Source of the DNA: Pseudomonadota bacterium
Lineage (GTDB): Bacteria; Pseudomonadota; Alphaproteobacteria; Reyranellales; Reyranellaceae
NCBI GenBank assembly: GCA_020160955.1
Contig: JAIUOX010000038.1
Span: 1 to 39,981 of the forward strand
Length of the DNA stretch: 39,981 bases
Direction of reading: 5' to 3'
The notes under the pieces were generated by a model. The model ran no database searches, was not told the origin of the DNA, and saw only the letters and a list, made by a program, of their open reading frames with translations. Position numbers and translations under genes: made by a program. Of the stretch, positions 8,109 to 16,842 are shown in pieces (the stretch's first letter is position 1; every line of letters starts with the position of its first letter).

Positions 8109-9083
8109 ATGCTCAAGCGACGCAGCGTGCTGGCGGCCACCGCCGGCTGGACCATCGTCGGCGCCGGCGCGGTGCGGGCCCAGGCGTGGCCCAGCCAGCA
8201 GGTCAGGATCGTGGTGCCCTACATCCCGGGCGGCGCCACCGACACGGCCGGACGCCTCGTGGCCGAGAAGATGTCGGCGCTGCTCGGCCAGCAGGTGATC
8301 GTCGAGAACAGGGGCGGCGGCAACACCATCATCGGCATGGAGCTGGTCGCCAAGTCGAAGCCCGACGGCCACACGCTGCTGCTCGGCACGACGACGCTGG
8401 CGACCAACGCCGCGCTCGGCCTCAAGCAGCCCTACGACCCGCTGAAGGACTTCCAGCCGATCTCGACGCTGGCCGACATCCCCGACCTGATCGCCTTCAA
8501 CAACGATATCCCGGCGCGCACCTGGCCGGAGTTCGCCGAGTGGGTGAACAAGCAGCCCCAGAAGGTCCGCTTCGCGACCTCGGGCATCGGCAACCAGCCG
8601 CACCTCTGGATGGAACTGTTCAAGTCGCGCAACAAGCTCAACATGGAGGTCGTCGGCTACAAGGGCTCGGCCGACGCGATCCGCGACGTGCTGGCCGGCC
8701 ATGTGCCGATGATCTGCGACGTCGTGCTGCCGACCGGCAACCACGTCAAGGCCGGCCGCATGAAGGGTCTCGTGGTCGCCTCCGCCGAGCGCTCGCCGAT
8801 GTGTCCCGACGTGCCGACGGTGATCGAGATCGGCATGCCCGACATGGTCGGCGCCGTTTACTACGGGCTGGTCGCGCCGGCCGGCACGCCGCGCCCCGTG
8901 ATCGACCGCCTGAACGCCCTCTGCCTCGAGGTCATCAAGGATCCCGAGGTGAAGAAGAAGTTCGGCGAGCTCGGCTTCTTCACCACCGGCAGCACGCCCG
9001 AGGCCTACCTCGACAAGCTCAAGGCCGAGACGGTGCGCTGGACCCAGGTGGTCAAGGACAACAACATCAAGGTCGAGGGCTGA
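8109..9083 (+). CDS. Bug/TctC-type periplasmic solute-binding protein
   Basis: 324 residues. It has an N-terminal export signal with a twin-arginine-like start (MLKRRSVLAA) and cleavage near VRAQA, then the Bug fold: VRIVVPYIPGGATDTAGR, VENRGGGNTIIG, DGHTLLLGT. Family members bind carboxylated ligands for tripartite tricarboxylate transporters (TctABC). An AGGGAGG ribosome-binding site precedes the ATG. No tctA or tctB membrane gene is present in the window, so it is an orphan receptor, as is common in Betaproteobacteria and some Alphaproteobacteria. It lies between the MFS gene and the alkylsulfatase gene, whose ATG begins two bases after this gene's stop. That suggests one operon. The ligand cannot be read from the sequence. 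Confidence 0.88.
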   Translation: MLKRRSVLAATAGWTIVGAGAVRAQAWPSQQVRIVVPYIPGGATDTAGRLVAEKMSALLGQQVIVENRGGGNTIIGMELVAKSKPDGHTLLLGTTTLATNAALGLKQPYDPLKDFQPISTLADIPDLIAFNNDIPARTWPEFAEWVNKQPQKVRFATSGIGNQPHLWMELFKSRNKLNMEVVGYKGSADAIRDVLAGHVPMICDVVLPTGNHVKAGRMKGLVVASAERSPMCPDVPTVIEIGMPDMVGAVYYGLVAPAGTPRPVIDRLNALCLEVIKDPEVKKKFGELGFFTTGSTPEAYLDKLKAETVRWTQVVKDNNIKVEG

Positions 9084-9084
9084 G

Positions 9085-11040
9085 ATGAGCGTGGCGTCCG
9101 CGGTACCGGTTCCCGCCTCGCACCTCGACGCGGCGCGCGACGCCGAGGCGGCGACCCGCGCCGCCAACGCGGCGATGGCGGCGAAGCTCGACTTCGCCGA
9201 CAGGCGCGACTTCGAGGCGGCGCAGCGCGGCTTGATTGCGCCGGTGCCCGAGGGCGTGGTGCGCGCCAGGAGCGGCACGGTGCTGTGGAACCTCGGCGAG
9301 TACGCCTTCATCGACGGCGAGCTCGCGCCGGCCACGGTCAATCCCAGCCTGTGGCGGCTGGCCCGGCTCAACATGGCCAACGGCCTGTTCAAGGTGACCG
9401 AGCGGCTCTACCAGCTGCGTGGCTTCGACATCGCCAACATGACGGTGATCGAGGGCGACAGCGGCCTGATCCTGATCGATCCGCTGACCACCGCCGAGGT
9501 GGCGCGCGCCGCGCTCGACCACTACTACGCCCACCGGCCGCGCAAGCCGGTGGTGGCGGTGATCTACACCCACAGCCACGTCGACCATTTCGGTGGCGTG
9601 CGCGGCGTGGTCGACGAGGCCGACGTCAGGGCGGGCAGGGTGGCGGTGATCGCCCCGGCCGGCTTCATGGAGGCGGTGAGCGGCGAGAACGTGCTGGCCG
9701 GCTCGCCGATGGCGCGGCGCGCCCAGTTCCAGTTCGGCCCGATGCTGCCGCGCGGGCCGCGCGGCCAGGTCGATGCCGGGCTGGGCAAGGGCGTGGCGCG
9801 TGGCACGCCCGGCCTGATCGCGCCGACCCTCAGCATCGAGCAGGCGGTCGAGGAGCACGCGATCGACGGCGTGCGCATCGTCTTCCAGCTGGCGCCGGAG
9901 ACCGAGGCGCCGGCCGAGATGCACATGTTCTATCCCGGGCTCGGCGTGCTCAACATGGCCGAGAACGCCTGCCCGCTCTTGCACAACTTCATCCCGCTGC
10001 GCGGCGCGGTGGCGCGCGACCCGCGGGTCTGGGCGAAGTACATCGGCGACGCCATCGAGAACTACGCCGCGCAGTCGGACATCCTGATCGGCCAGCACCA
10101 CTGGCCGGTGTTCGGCCGGGAAGCGGTGCTCGATCACCTCGAGTCGCAGCGCGACCTCTACAAGCACATCCACGACCAGACGCTGCGCTACATGAACCGC
10201 GGCTGGCGGCCGGCCGAGATCGCCGAGGCGATCGACCTGCCGCCGGGGCTGGCCGAGCGCTGGAGCGTGCGCGGCTACTACGGCACGGTCAGCCACAACG
10301 TGAAGGCGGTCTACCAGCGTTACCTGTCGTGGTACGACGGCAACCCGTGCAACCTGCACCCGCTGCCGCCGATCCCGGCGGCGCGCAAGTTCGTCGAGTA
10401 CATGGGCGGCGCCGCCGCGGTGATCGAGCGCGCCCGCGCCGACTTCGCGAAGGGCGAGTACCGCTGGGTGGCGCAGGTCATGAAGGAGGTCGTCTACGCC
10501 GACCCGGGCAACAAGGAAGCCCGCGCGCTGTGCGCCGACGCGCTCGAGCAGATGGGCTACCAGGCCGAGTCGGCGACGTGGCGCAACGCCTTCCTGTATG
10601 GCGCGCAGGAGCTGCGCCACGGCGTGTTCGCGCTGCCGTCGCGCGGCGGCATCGGCGCCGACACGCTGGCCGGCCTGTCGAGCGACCTGCTGTTCGACCT
10701 GATGGCGATCCGGCTCGACGCCGCCAAGGCGGCCGGCCAGTCGATGACGGTCAACTGGCACTTCACCGACCGCGACGAGAAGCTGGCGCTGACGCTGAAG
10801 CACTGCACGCTGAGCCACCGGCTGGGCAGGTGGGTCGAGGGCGCCGCCGCCTCGGTGACGACGACGCGCGCCACGCTCGACACCATCGTCATGCGCAAGA
10901 CGACGCCGATCGAGGCGGTGCAGTCCGGCGCGCTGCGCATCGAGGGCGACCCGTCGCGGCTCGCCGCGCTGTTCGCGATGCTCGATCCCGCGCCGGGACT
11001 GATGTTCGACGTGGTCACGCCGGGCGACGACCGGCCGTAG
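9085..11040 (+). CDS. Alkylsulfatase, SdsA1/YjcS type (type III, metallo-beta-lactamase fold)
   Basis: 651 residues, the usual length of Zn-dependent alkylsulfatases that split primary alkyl sulfates into alcohol and sulfate. The metallo-beta-lactamase motif THSHVDH is at 162-168. E274 (TEAPAEM), E293 (AENACPLLHN) and H338 (GQHHWPVFG) have the spacing I recall for the other metal ligands of Pseudomonas SdsA1. A helical dimerisation region follows (about 350-510), then a C-terminal SCP2-like domain that binds the alkyl chain. Unlike SdsA1, the chain starts MSVASAVPVPASHL with no signal peptide, so a cytoplasmic enzyme fed by a transporter is likely. The ATG begins two bases after the stop of the Bug-type gene, which suggests coupling. 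Substrate range is not predictable from sequence. Confidence 0.88.
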   Translation: MSVASAVPVPASHLDAARDAEAATRAANAAMAAKLDFADRRDFEAAQRGLIAPVPEGVVRARSGTVLWNLGEYAFIDGELAPATVNPSLWRLARLNMANGLFKVTERLYQLRGFDIANMTVIEGDSGLILIDPLTTAEVARAALDHYYAHRPRKPVVAVIYTHSHVDHFGGVRGVVDEADVRAGRVAVIAPAGFMEAVSGENVLAGSPMARRAQFQFGPMLPRGPRGQVDAGLGKGVARGTPGLIAPTLSIEQAVEEHAIDGVRIVFQLAPETEAPAEMHMFYPGLGVLNMAENACPLLHNFIPLRGAVARDPRVWAKYIGDAIENYAAQSDILIGQHHWPVFGREAVLDHLESQRDLYKHIHDQTLRYMNRGWRPAEIAEAIDLPPGLAERWSVRGYYGTVSHNVKAVYQRYLSWYDGNPCNLHPLPPIPAARKFVEYMGGAAAVIERARADFAKGEYRWVAQVMKEVVYADPGNKEARALCADALEQMGYQAESATWRNAFLYGAQELRHGVFALPSRGGIGADTLAGLSSDLLFDLMAIRLDAAKAAGQSMTVNWHFTDRDEKLALTLKHCTLSHRLGRWVEGAAASVTTTRATLDTIVMRKTTPIEAVQSGALRIEGDPSRLAALFAMLDPAPGLMFDVVTPGDDRP

Positions 11041-11052
11041 CGGCGGCAAAGC

Positions 11053-11081
11053 TTGACATCTCCTCCCGCGTTCCGTGTGAT
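11053..11081 (+). promoter_or_regulatory. Sigma-70-type promoter for livKGFHM
   Basis: A perfect -35 box TTGACA (11053-11058) is followed after 17 bases by TGTGAT (11076-11081), four of six matches to the -10 consensus. The -10 box ends 46 bases before the livK-type ATG and lies outside any gene. It would let the ABC transporter be transcribed separately from the sulfatase gene upstream. Confidence 0.55.
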
Positions 11082-11127
11082 GCGGGCAGATCAGAACGCA
11101 CAAGCGTCGATACCTAGGGAGGACGAG

Positions 11128-12441
11128 ATGTCCAAGAGCATGGTGGCCCGCCTCGTGGGCGGTGCCATGGCCGTTGCTGCCGCGTTCGGTTTCGCAGCTT
11201 CCGCCGCCGCACAGGAAAAGAAGATCAAGATCGGCGTGATCTACGACCTGACCGGCCCGCTGGCCGGCGGCGGCTCCGAGCTGCAGTACATCGGCGCCAA
11301 GATCATGCTCGACAACTTCATCAAGCAGGGCGGCGTCGAGGGCTACAAGATCGAGGCCGTCTACGCCGACGCCCAGAGCAAGCCCGATGTGGCGATCAAC
11401 GAGGCGGTGCGGCTGATCGAGCAGGAAAAGGTCAACATGCTGCTCGGCTTCTTCTCGTCCGCGCAGTGCGTGCCGGTGGCCGCCCGCGTCGAGCAGCTGA
11501 AGAACTTCATGTGGATCACCACCTGCATCTCGTCGGCGGTGCTCGAGAACAAGAACCTCAAGTACGTCTTCCGCCCGCAGGCCAGCGGCAACCAGTTCGG
11601 CATGATGACGATGGACTTCGTCGAGCAGAACGCCAAGGCCAAGTTCGGCAAGGAGCCCAAGGACCTGCGCGTGGCGATCGTCCACGAGGACGGCTCCTAC
11701 GGCGTCGACGTGTCGAAGGGCAACGAGGCCGGCGCCAAGAAGGCGGGCTTCAACGTCGTGCTCAAGGAAGGCTACTCGGCGACCGCGCCCGACCTGTCGG
11801 CGCTAGTGACCAAGCTGAAGCGGGCGCGGCCGGACGTCGTCTTCCACACCGGCTACAACCCCGACATCACGCTGCTGCTGCGCCAGGCGCGCGAGCAGGG
11901 GCTGAAGTTCCAGGCCCTGATCGGCCACGGCGCCGGCTACGGCGTCTACGAGAAGCTGAAGGAAGGCCTCGGCAACGACGTCAATTACTTCTTCAACACC
12001 GACCCGATCTCGATCTGGCTGACCAATCCCAAGACGCTCGATCCCAAGCTGCCGCCGGTCATCAAGATGGTCGGCGAGGAGTTCGACAAGGTGAAGCCGG
12101 GCGTCGCGATCCGCTCGGCCCACGTCGGCATGGCGGCGTCGAACACCTACCTGTTCCTCACCGAGGTGCTGCCGCGCGCCATCAAGAAGTACGGCGGCGT
12201 CGACCCCGACGCGCTGCGCAAGGCGGCACTCGAGGTCGATATCCCGGAGGGCGGCACCATGCTGGGCTTCGGCGCCAAGTTCTTCGGCGAGGGCGCGCCG
12301 ATGGCCGGCCAGAACGAGCGCAGCTTCCCGGTCGTCATCCAGTACATCGACGACAAGTCCTACGTGGTGTGGCCGAAGAGCCAGGCCCAGCGCGAGGCCG
12401 TGCTGCCGCTCCCGGCGGGCACGACCTACTCGAGCAAGTAG
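11128..12441 (+). CDS. livK: Branched-chain amino acid-type ABC substrate-binding protein
   Basis: 437 residues. A typical Sec signal peptide (hydrophobic core GAMAVAAAFGFAAS, cleavage near AAAQE) is followed by a type I periplasmic binding fold of the LivJ/K family: IKIGVIYDLTGPLAGGG, then the LLGFFSSAQC region. I chose the ATG at 11128 for its AGGGAGG site; the in-frame extension to 11053 overlaps the promoter. It is first in a complete five-gene importer cluster (binding protein, two ATPases, two permeases). Members of this family also bind urea, amides, aromatic acids and short carboxylates, so leucine-type substrates should not be assumed. Confidence 0.88.
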   Translation: MSKSMVARLVGGAMAVAAAFGFAASAAAQEKKIKIGVIYDLTGPLAGGGSELQYIGAKIMLDNFIKQGGVEGYKIEAVYADAQSKPDVAINEAVRLIEQEKVNMLLGFFSSAQCVPVAARVEQLKNFMWITTCISSAVLENKNLKYVFRPQASGNQFGMMTMDFVEQNAKAKFGKEPKDLRVAIVHEDGSYGVDVSKGNEAGAKKAGFNVVLKEGYSATAPDLSALVTKLKRARPDVVFHTGYNPDITLLLRQAREQGLKFQALIGHGAGYGVYEKLKEGLGNDVNYFFNTDPISIWLTNPKTLDPKLPPVIKMVGEEFDKVKPGVAIRSAHVGMAASNTYLFLTEVLPRAIKKYGGVDPDALRKAALEVDIPEGGTMLGFGAKFFGEGAPMAGQNERSFPVVIQYIDDKSYVVWPKSQAQREAVLPLPAGTTYSSK

Positions 12442-12459
12442 CGGTCCGGGCGCCGCTCC

Positions 12460-13215
12460 GTGCTGGTCGTCGAGGGACTGGTCAAGCGCTTCGGCGGCTT
12501 CACGGCGGTGAACGACGTGTCGTTCGAGGTCGCGCAGGGCGAGATCCTCGGCCTGATCGGCCCGAACGGCTCGGGCAAGAGCACCATCTTCAACATGCTG
12601 TCCGGAACGTTCCCGCCCTCGGCGGGCTCGATCCGGTTCGACGGCCAGGAACTGGCCGGCCTGCCGTCGCACCGCATCATCAACCGCGGCGTCGGGCGGA
12701 CCTTCCAGATCCCGCGGCCGTTCCGCCGCCTGACGATCTTCGAGAACGTCGTGCTGGCCGGCTACTACGGGCAGGGCGGCCGCAGCCGCGCCGAGGCCGA
12801 GCAGGCCGCGACCCGGGCGCTCGCCATGGTCGGCCTGCCGACCGACCGCGCCGCGCCGGTCGACGGGCTGGGCGCCGCCGGCCTCAAGAAGCTGGAACTC
12901 GCCAAGGCGCTGGCCACCGGGCCCAAGCTGCTGCTGGCCGACGAGAGCCTGGGCGGCCTCGACGAAGCCGAGATGGACCAGGCCGCCGACATGCTGCGCA
13001 ACATCCGCGACGAGCTCGGTATCACCATCATCTGGGTCGAGCACATCATGGGGGTGCTGATGCGCGTCGTCGATCGCGTCATGGTGCTCGACCACGGCGA
13101 GAAGATCAGCGAGGGCCTGCCGAGCGAGGTCGCCCACGATCCGCGCGTCGTCGAGGTCTATCTCGGCACCGACGCCGACGCGACCCAGGCCGTCGCCGCG
13201 CAGGCGAGGCGCTGA
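12460..13215 (+). CDS. livG: ABC transporter ATP-binding protein LivG-like, unusual signature motif
   Basis: 251 residues, GTG start 18 bases after livK. Walker A GPNGSGKS (34-41), the LivG-type RTFQIPRPF (80-88), Walker B with D161-E162 and the switch His195 are all present. The ABC signature, normally LSxGQ or the LivG variant LxYGQ, reads LGAAGLK at 137-143, so the serine and the usual glycine-glutamine pair are missing. Variation here is known in some LivG branches, so it may be natural. The P after DE is replaced by S (DESLGGLD). It couples with LivF as the ATPase pair for LivH/LivM. The stop codon overlaps the livF start by one base (TGATG). Confidence 0.88.
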   Translation: MLVVEGLVKRFGGFTAVNDVSFEVAQGEILGLIGPNGSGKSTIFNMLSGTFPPSAGSIRFDGQELAGLPSHRIINRGVGRTFQIPRPFRRLTIFENVVLAGYYGQGGRSRAEAEQAATRALAMVGLPTDRAAPVDGLGAAGLKKLELAKALATGPKLLLADESLGGLDEAEMDQAADMLRNIRDELGITIIWVEHIMGVLMRVVDRVMVLDHGEKISEGLPSEVAHDPRVVEVYLGTDADATQAVAAQARR

Positions 13216-13919
13216 TGCTGGCGTTGCGCGGCATCGACGCGGGCTACGGCAGCTTCCAGGCGCTGTTCGGCATCGACCTCGACGTCCAGGCGGGCGAGGC
13301 GGTGGGCGTGATCGGCCCCAACGGCGCCGGCAAGACGACGCTGATGCGCGTGATCTCCGGCCTGATCCGGCCGATGCGCGGCTCGATCGCGATGGAGGGC
13401 GCCGACGTGGTCGCCACGCCGGCGCACCAGATCGTCGGGCTGGGCATCGCGCACGTCCCCGAGAACCGCCGGCTGTTCCCGCGCCTCAGCGTCGAGGACA
13501 ACCTGCGCATGGGCGCCTTCCTGCCGAAGTCGCGGGCGCGCTACGCCGAGCGGCTGGAGTTCGTCTTCGACCTGTTCCCCCGCATGAAGGAGCGCCGCCA
13601 CCAGATGGCCGGCACGATGTCAGGCGGCGAACAGCAGATGTGCGCGATCGGCCGGGCGCTGATGAGCGACCCGCGGCTGCTGCTGCTCGACGAGCCGTCG
13701 GCTGGCCTCGCGCCGGTCGTGGTCCAGCAGGTCTTCGAGCTGGTCAAGCGCATCCGCGCCGGCGGCCTCACCGTGCTGATCGTCGAGCAGAACGTGCAGC
13801 AGGTGCTGAAGGTCGTCGACCGCGCCTACCTGCTGGAAGCCGGCTCGATCCGCGCCTCGGGCAGCGCCGCCGAGCTGCTGGCCAGCGACACCGTCAAGCA
13901 AGCCTATCTCGGCGTCTAG
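13215..13919 (+). CDS. livF: ABC transporter ATP-binding protein LivF
   Basis: 234 residues, the normal LivF length. Walker A GPNGAGKTT, Q-loop region VPENRRLFPRLSVEDNL (the LivF-type ENRRLF), signature MSGGEQQM, Walker B LLLLDEPSAGL and H-loop equivalent IVEQN are all intact. This ATPase therefore has a canonical signature motif while its partner LivG does not. The ATG at 13215 overlaps the livG stop by one base. The permease gene livH follows after 16 bases. It supplies ATP hydrolysis on the cytoplasmic face of the importer. Confidence 0.9.
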   Translation: MLALRGIDAGYGSFQALFGIDLDVQAGEAVGVIGPNGAGKTTLMRVISGLIRPMRGSIAMEGADVVATPAHQIVGLGIAHVPENRRLFPRLSVEDNLRMGAFLPKSRARYAERLEFVFDLFPRMKERRHQMAGTMSGGEQQMCAIGRALMSDPRLLLLDEPSAGLAPVVVQQVFELVKRIRAGGLTVLIVEQNVQQVLKVVDRAYLLEAGSIRASGSAAELLASDTVKQAYLGV

Positions 13920-13935
13920 GAACGGAGCGTACGCG

Positions 13936-14817
13936 ATGGGATCGTTCCTCGAGATCTTCGACATCTACCTGCTGGAGGCCGTGGTGAACGGCATCCTGCT
14001 GGGCGGCCTGCTCGCCCTGCTGGCGCTCGGGCTCAACCTGATCTTCGGCGTCATCGACGTGACCTGGATCTGCTACGCCGAGCTGGTGATGATCGGCATG
14101 TACGGCATGTACTTCATGGTGCAGTCGTTCGGCCTCAGCTACTGGCTGGCGGCGCCGCTGGCCATCCTGCTGGTCGCCATCCTCGGCGCGGCGCTGCACT
14201 TCCTGGTGATCGAGCCGCTGCTGTCGGGGCCGCCGATCAACCAGCTGCTGGCCACCGGCGGCGTGCTGTTCGTGCTGCAGAGCTTCGCCACCGTGATGTT
14301 CGGCATCGACTTCCGCAACCTCGGCATCCGCCTGCCGGTGCTGACCTTCGCCGAGATGCACTTCAGCTATTCGCGCCTGCTGGCGTTCGGCGCGGCGCTG
14401 GTCGGCATGGTGGTGGTCTACCTGTTCATGACCCGGACCTACACCGGCACGGCGATCCGCGCGATCGCCCAGGACCGCGAGATCATGGCGCTGATGGGAG
14501 TCGACACCAAGCGCATCTACCTCGTGACCTCGGCGCTCGGCGGGGCGCTGGCCGGCCTGGCGGCCTGCCTGCTGGTGCTGCAGTACGACGTCCATCCGTT
14601 CGTCGGCCTGTCGTTCGGCCCGATCACCTTCCTGATCTGCGTGCTGGGCGGGCTGGGCAACTTCGTCGGCGGCTTCGTCGCGGCCTTCGTCTTTGCCGAG
14701 ATCATCTCGCTGGGCGGCCTGTTCTCCGACCTCGAGTGGGGCTACGTGCTGGCCTTCGCGTTCTTCATCCTGATGATGTTCATCCGGCCCGCCGGCCTGC
14801 TGGCGAGGCGGTCATGA
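13936..14817 (+). CDS. livH: Branched-chain amino acid-type ABC permease LivH
   Basis: 293-residue membrane protein with about eight helices and the LivH pattern: NGILLGGLLALLALGLNLIFG at the start, then the coupling-loop region YTGTAIRAIAQDREIMALMGVD that contacts the ATPases, and a C-terminal MMFIRPAGLLA. It forms the translocation path with LivM in the inner membrane. It follows livF closely and overlaps livM by ATGA. Confidence 0.9.
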   Translation: MGSFLEIFDIYLLEAVVNGILLGGLLALLALGLNLIFGVIDVTWICYAELVMIGMYGMYFMVQSFGLSYWLAAPLAILLVAILGAALHFLVIEPLLSGPPINQLLATGGVLFVLQSFATVMFGIDFRNLGIRLPVLTFAEMHFSYSRLLAFGAALVGMVVVYLFMTRTYTGTAIRAIAQDREIMALMGVDTKRIYLVTSALGGALAGLAACLLVLQYDVHPFVGLSFGPITFLICVLGGLGNFVGGFVAAFVFAEIISLGGLFSDLEWGYVLAFAFFILMMFIRPAGLLARRS

Positions 14818-15803
14818 GCCTGAACCCGCGCATCGCCTGGCCGATCGCCCTCGTGGCGCTGGTCGCGCTGCCGTTCGTGCACCGCGACACCTACCACCTA
14901 CACATCGTCATCCTGATCCTGATCTGGTCCTTCGCCTACACCTCGTGGTCGATGATGGGCCGCTTCGGGCTGGTGTCGCTGGGTCATGGCGGCTTCATGG
15001 GCGTCGGCGCCTACGTCACGGCGCTGTTGTGGAACCATGCCGGCCTGACGCCATGGCTGGGCATTCCCATCGCGCTCGCCTGCGCCGGCGCGCTGGCGCT
15101 GATCGTCGCCTACCCGTGCTTCCGCTTCCGGATCACCGGCCACTACTTCGCGCTGGTGACGCTGGCCCTGTCGGGCATCGTGCTGCAGGTCATCACCGCG
15201 ACGCGCGACTGGACCGGCGGCTCGCTCGGCATGACCCCCGACCGCACCAAGGGCAGCCACCTGTGGGCCCTGCAGTTCGACGACAAGGTGGTGTGGTACC
15301 TGATCGCGCTGGGCGTCTGGCTGGTCGGCCTCGCCATCTGGCACCAGGTCGACCGCGGCATGTCGCGCTACGCGCTGGAGGCGATCTCGGAGGACGAGGA
15401 CGCCGCGGCGGCGGCGGGCGTCAACGTCACCGCCCAGAAGCTGCGCATCACGGTGATCAGCGCGCTGATGACCGCGTTCGCCGGCGCGCTCTACTGCCAG
15501 TACCAGATGTTCATCTCGCCCGACACGGTGAGCGGCATCTCGGTATCGCTGCAGATGGTGTTCGCCGTCGTGGTCGGCGGCATCTACGTGTCGCTGGGAC
15601 CGACGGTCGGCGCGGTGATCACGCTGCTGCTGGCCGAGTTCCTGCGCATCTTCTTCGGCACCAAGGCGGTCGGCTGGGACAACCTGGTCTACGGCCTGCT
15701 GCTGGTGCTGTTCATCATCTTCCTGCCCAAGGGCATCCTCGGCAGCCTGCTCGAGCGCCGCGGCGCCGCCAAGCCGGGCGCCGCCGTGCGCAAGCCGGCG
15801 TGA
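14814..15803 (+). CDS. livM: Branched-chain amino acid-type ABC permease LivM
   Basis: 329-residue membrane protein with about nine to ten helices. FGLVSLGHGGFMGVGAY is the LivM hallmark (usually LSLGHAAFFGIGAY). YALEAISEDEDAAAAAGVNV is the coupling loop, and IIFLPKGILG ends the permease domain. The ATG overlaps the livH stop (ATGA), so the two permeases are translationally coupled. An in-frame start at 14736 inside livH is less likely. The stop lies in a hairpin shared with the converging cyclase gene. Confidence 0.9.
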   Translation: MSLNPRIAWPIALVALVALPFVHRDTYHLHIVILILIWSFAYTSWSMMGRFGLVSLGHGGFMGVGAYVTALLWNHAGLTPWLGIPIALACAGALALIVAYPCFRFRITGHYFALVTLALSGIVLQVITATRDWTGGSLGMTPDRTKGSHLWALQFDDKVVWYLIALGVWLVGLAIWHQVDRGMSRYALEAISEDEDAAAAAGVNVTAQKLRITVISALMTAFAGALYCQYQMFISPDTVSGISVSLQMVFAVVVGGIYVSLGPTVGAVITLLLAEFLRIFFGTKAVGWDNLVYGLLLVLFIIFLPKGILGSLLERRGAAKPGAAVRKPA

Positions 15804-15819
15804 CCGGCTAGGGCCGGTC
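15802..15819. terminator. Hairpin at convergent livM/cyclase stops
   Basis: Perfect 7-bp stem GACCGGC (15802-15808) and GCCGGTC (15813-15819) with a 4-base loop. The stop codons of both converging genes (15801-15803 plus, 15808-15810 minus) fall largely within it. No T-run follows on either strand, so termination activity is doubtful and may depend on Rho or on gene collision. Confidence 0.4.
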
Positions 15820-16842
15820 GAGCGCGGCGATCGCGAGCCGGGCCTCGCGGCCGCGCACCTCGAGGGTCGGCAGCGACCGCGACAGGATCCCCGCCGGCAG
15901 CGCGGCCCGCGACAGCAGTTCGTCCGAGACGAGCACGTCGTTGCCGGTCTCGCGCGCGGCGTCGAGCAGGCGCGCCGCAACGTTCAGAGTGTCGCCGACG
16001 AACGCGATCTCGCGGCGCACGTCGCCGATCTGGCCGGTGACGATCTCGCCGCAGTGCAGCGCCGCCCGGAAGCCGGGCGCGCTGCCGTAGTGGCGGCGAT
16101 AGGCGTCCTGCTGCTCTTCGATGCGGTCGCGGATGACGAACGGGCAGGCCAGCATGTCGCTGTCGACCGTCGGTCCGGCGAGCCGCCACGTCAGGATCGC
16201 CTCGTCGCCGACGTACTTGTGGATCTCCGCACCGCACTCCAGCGCGCCGTCGGCGACGTCGCGGAAGAAGTCGTTCAGCAGGTCGAGGAAGCGTTCCGGT
16301 CCCAGCCGCTCGGCGAAGCCGGTCGAGCCCTTCATGTCGATCATCAGGAATGCCCGCTGCTCGCGCCGCGGCCGGGCGTAGCGGCCGCTCAGCAGGCTGA
16401 CCACGGTGCCGAAGCCCAGCAGGCGGCCGATCTCGATGCCGGCGTTGGCGATCACCGCCATGGCGATCGAGAAGGTGAAGCCGCCGCTCTCGAAGATCTC
16501 GGCGAGGCGGAACGACTCGCGGTCGGTCAGCAGGCGGCCGAGCGCGAGACCGACGACGATCACCACGACGTACAGCAGGACGCGCGCGGCGAAGTAGACC
16601 GACAGCGGCAGCCGGCGCAGGCGGCGCGACACCGCGAGGTCCTGGCCCTGCAGTTCGAACACCACGATGGGCACGGTGATCAGCAGCGACGTGACGACGC
16701 CGGTCACCGCGCCGAACAGCGGGTCCTGCGACGCCGCCGACATGGCGACGCGGTAGCCGAACCACGCGCTGATCGTAGCGCTCGCGGCGCAGATCCAGAA
16801 GATCAGCCGCCATCGGCGTCGGCTGCGGCCCGTCAGGGTCAT
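15808..16842 (-). CDS. Membrane-anchored class III adenylate/guanylate cyclase
   Basis: 344 residues. About four N-terminal hydrophobic helices (roughly 12-32, 43-63, 81-103, 121-145) lead directly, without a HAMP domain, into a class III nucleotide cyclase domain (about 163-335). Metal-binding aspartates are D169 (MIDMKGST) and D213 (YVGDEA). The transition-state residues N287 and R291 are in GDTLNVAARL. These suggest an active enzyme making cAMP. Purine specificity is inferred only from family habit in alphaproteobacteria. The ATG overlaps the stop of the dehydratase gene upstream (ATGA), so the two are one operon. A longer in-frame reading to 17370 lies antisense-like within the dehydratase coding frame and is rejected. 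Confidence 0.88.
   Translation of the reverse strand: MTLTGRSRRRWRLIFWICAASATISAWFGYRVAMSAASQDPLFGAVTGVVTSLLITVPIVVFELQGQDLAVSRRLRRLPLSVYFAARVLLYVVVIVVGLALGRLLTDRESFRLAEIFESGGFTFSIAMAVIANAGIEIGRLLGFGTVVSLLSGRYARPRREQRAFLMIDMKGSTGFAERLGPERFLDLLNDFFRDVADGALECGAEIHKYVGDEAILTWRLAGPTVDSDMLACPFVIRDRIEEQQDAYRRHYGSAPGFRAALHCGEIVTGQIGDVRREIAFVGDTLNVAARLLDAARETGNDVLVSDELLSRAALPAGILSRSLPTLEVRGREARLAIAALDRP

Noticed and set aside
9067..11685. 872-codon open frame on the minus strand, opposite the alkylsulfatase and livK genes
   Set aside because: Low-complexity His/Arg/Ala/Asp-rich translation, spans two well-supported plus-strand genes and their promoter, so a compositional artefact.
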